The notes under the pieces are model-generated. The model was not told the origin of the DNA. It did no database searches and saw only the letters and a program-made list of their open reading frames with translations. A DNA stretch of 6,854 nt, taken from assembly GCA_937892815.1 (NCBI GenBank), contig CALBHZ010000231.1:1-6854 (forward strand). The letters run 5' to 3'. The stretch is from an uncultured archaeon (GTDB lineage: Archaea > Thermoproteota > Nitrososphaeria > Conexivisphaerales > CALBHZ01). A program made the translations under genes and the position numbers. Positions 6,373 to 6,854 of this stretch are shown piece after piece. Position 1 is the first letter of the stretch. The number at the start of each line of letters is the position of its first letter.

Positions 6373-6726
6373 ATGAAGGGAAGCAGAAGTTACACGATTA
6401 CGATTAAAGAGGAAATAGCGAGGAAAGTTGAGGAGGCTATTAAGGAGGAAGGGCTCGATTTGAATTCATTTATGGAGGAAATTATTGATCTCGGAATTTC
6501 ACAATGGAAGAAGAAAAAAGCCTTAGAGCTATACAAGAAGGGAAAGATAACCCTTTCACAAGCATCTAGCATGTGTGGTGCCTCCATTTACGAACTAATA
6601 GATGAAATAAGGAAGATGGGGATACCAATTACGGTGTATACTGAGGATTTAAGGGAAATCGTATTCCAAAGCGCTAGAAGTAGAGCGGAATACTACAGAA
6701 TGTTAGAGGAGTTGGGAAAGGAGTGA
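6373..6726 (+). CDS. Ribbon-helix-helix / UPF0175-like antitoxin or DNA-binding regulator
   Basis: This 117-residue protein appears to have two DNA-binding-type modules. Residues 4-46 fit a ribbon-helix-helix fold: a strand SRSYTITI with alternating side chains, then helices at about 12-27 and 30-46. Residues 49-97 match the UPF0175 (COG2886) pattern: ALELYKKGKITLSQASSMCGASIYELIDEIRKMGIPI followed by the acidic TEDL. UPF0175 proteins are predicted antitoxins, often beside PIN-domain (DUF3368) toxins. No toxin gene follows here: the next plus-strand bases hold stops in all frames, and a convergent gene ends 2 bp later. It may therefore act alone as a transcription factor, or with a toxin encoded elsewhere. 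An inverted repeat over its promoter suggests autoregulation, and the divergent surface-protein gene is a possible second target. ATG 6373 is the first start, gives the full RHH strand and lies 31 bp after a TATA-like box. The family call is from recalled sequence patterns. Confidence 0.8.
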   Translation: MKGSRSYTITIKEEIARKVEEAIKEEGLDLNSFMEEIIDLGISQWKKKKALELYKKGKITLSQASSMCGASIYELIDEIRKMGIPITVYTEDLREIVFQSARSRAEYYRMLEELGKE

Positions 6727-6740
6727 AATTAAAAAATAAA
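6726..6740 (-). terminator. T-rich tract at the end of the truncated minus-strand gene
   Basis: Read on the minus strand the tract is TTTATTTTTTAATTT and spans the stop codon of the truncated gene. Archaeal RNA polymerase terminates at T-rich runs, so this could end that transcript. It overlaps the last codons of its gene and is short, so confidence is low. Confidence 0.3.
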
Positions 6741-6798
6741 GTCTATACCCAAGTCTCGTAACTCCTTCTTTACTTTCTTATATATTTCAAGGTATTCG
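6729..6798 (-). CDS. C-terminal end of an unidentified gene, cut by the fragment end
   Basis: On the minus strand an open frame enters from the fragment end and reads EYLEIYKKVKKELRDLGIDFIF before a TAA at 6731-6729. The peptide is a charged amphipathic helix followed by a hydrophobic tail. Its Lys/Glu/Ile content and codon choice (AAG, ATA) match the other genes. Its stop lies 2 bp from the stop of the antitoxin-like gene, matching the tight tail-to-tail packing at 4721/4725. Only 22 residues are present, too few to name a family, and a chance open frame of this length is possible. The composition and position make a real gene more likely than not. Confidence 0.5.
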
Positions 6799-6854
6799 CT
6801 GTCTCTTATACACATCTGACGCTGCCGACGAATTAGACGGTGTAGATCTCGGTG
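6799..6854 (+). other. Illumina Nextera P5/i5 adapter (technical, not genomic)
   Basis: Positions 6799-6817 are the reverse-complement Tn5 mosaic end CTGTCTCTTATACACATCT. They are followed by the read-1 linker GACGCTGCCGACGA (6818-6831), an 8-base i5 index ATTAGACG (6832-6839, from memory the reverse complement of S510) and 15 bases of the P5 sequence. Genomic DNA ends at 6798. Confidence 0.98.

Noticed and set aside
6723..6761. A short plus-strand frame from GTG 6723 as a toxin partner of the antitoxin-like gene.
   Set aside because: It stops after 12 codons and shows no toxin-like sequence.
69..6798. tRNA, rRNA, CRISPR array or insertion sequence.
   Set aside because: Nearly all the insert is coding; the only gaps are 31, 3, 85 and 2 bp, and no spaced direct repeats, transposase or RNA-gene signature was seen.

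Overview
The window is one insert of cellular DNA (positions 69-6798) flanked by Illumina Nextera adapters: a P7/i7 end at 1-68 and a P5/i5 end at 6799-6854. Nothing outside 69-6798 is biological. Two genes are cut by the fragment ends.

The DNA looks archaeal, most like a thermophilic Thermoproteota (Crenarchaeota) relative. Arginine is mostly AGG/AGA and isoleucine mostly ATA. The proteins are rich in Glu, Lys and Ile. Genes are packed tightly, with 2-3 bp between convergent stops and one stop/start overlap. Genes that begin a transcription unit lack a Shine-Dalgarno sequence but carry TATA-like boxes about 29-31 bp before the ATG, as expected for leaderless archaeal mRNAs. The lineage is an inference from style; no marker gene is present.

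Layout: (1) 69-4721, plus strand, is a redox cluster. It holds a 5'-truncated GlcD-like FAD-linked 2-hydroxyacid dehydrogenase, a translationally coupled GlcF/HdrD-like iron-sulfur protein, and a 657-residue FMN/4Fe-4S/FAD ene-reductase resembling 2-enoate reductase and 2,4-dienoyl-CoA reductase. (2) 4725-6287, minus strand, is a single gene for a secreted, membrane-anchored, probably N-glycosylated protein of unknown function. (3) 6288-6372 is a divergent promoter region with a perfect inverted repeat. (4) 6373-6726, plus strand, is a small ribbon-helix-helix plus UPF0175 antitoxin-like regulator with no visible toxin. (5) 6729-6798, minus strand, is the C-terminal end of another gene.

A working model for the cluster is that the GlcD-like subunit takes electrons from a 2-hydroxy acid, the iron-sulfur subunit relays them, and the ene-reductase reduces a 2-enoate or enoyl-CoA as part of fermentative or organic-acid redox balance. 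The substrates are not determined by the sequence. Both GlcD/GlcF-like proteins have substitutions at positions normally conserved in their families, so textbook glycolate or lactate oxidation should not be assumed. I found no RNA genes, CRISPR array, insertion sequence or origin.
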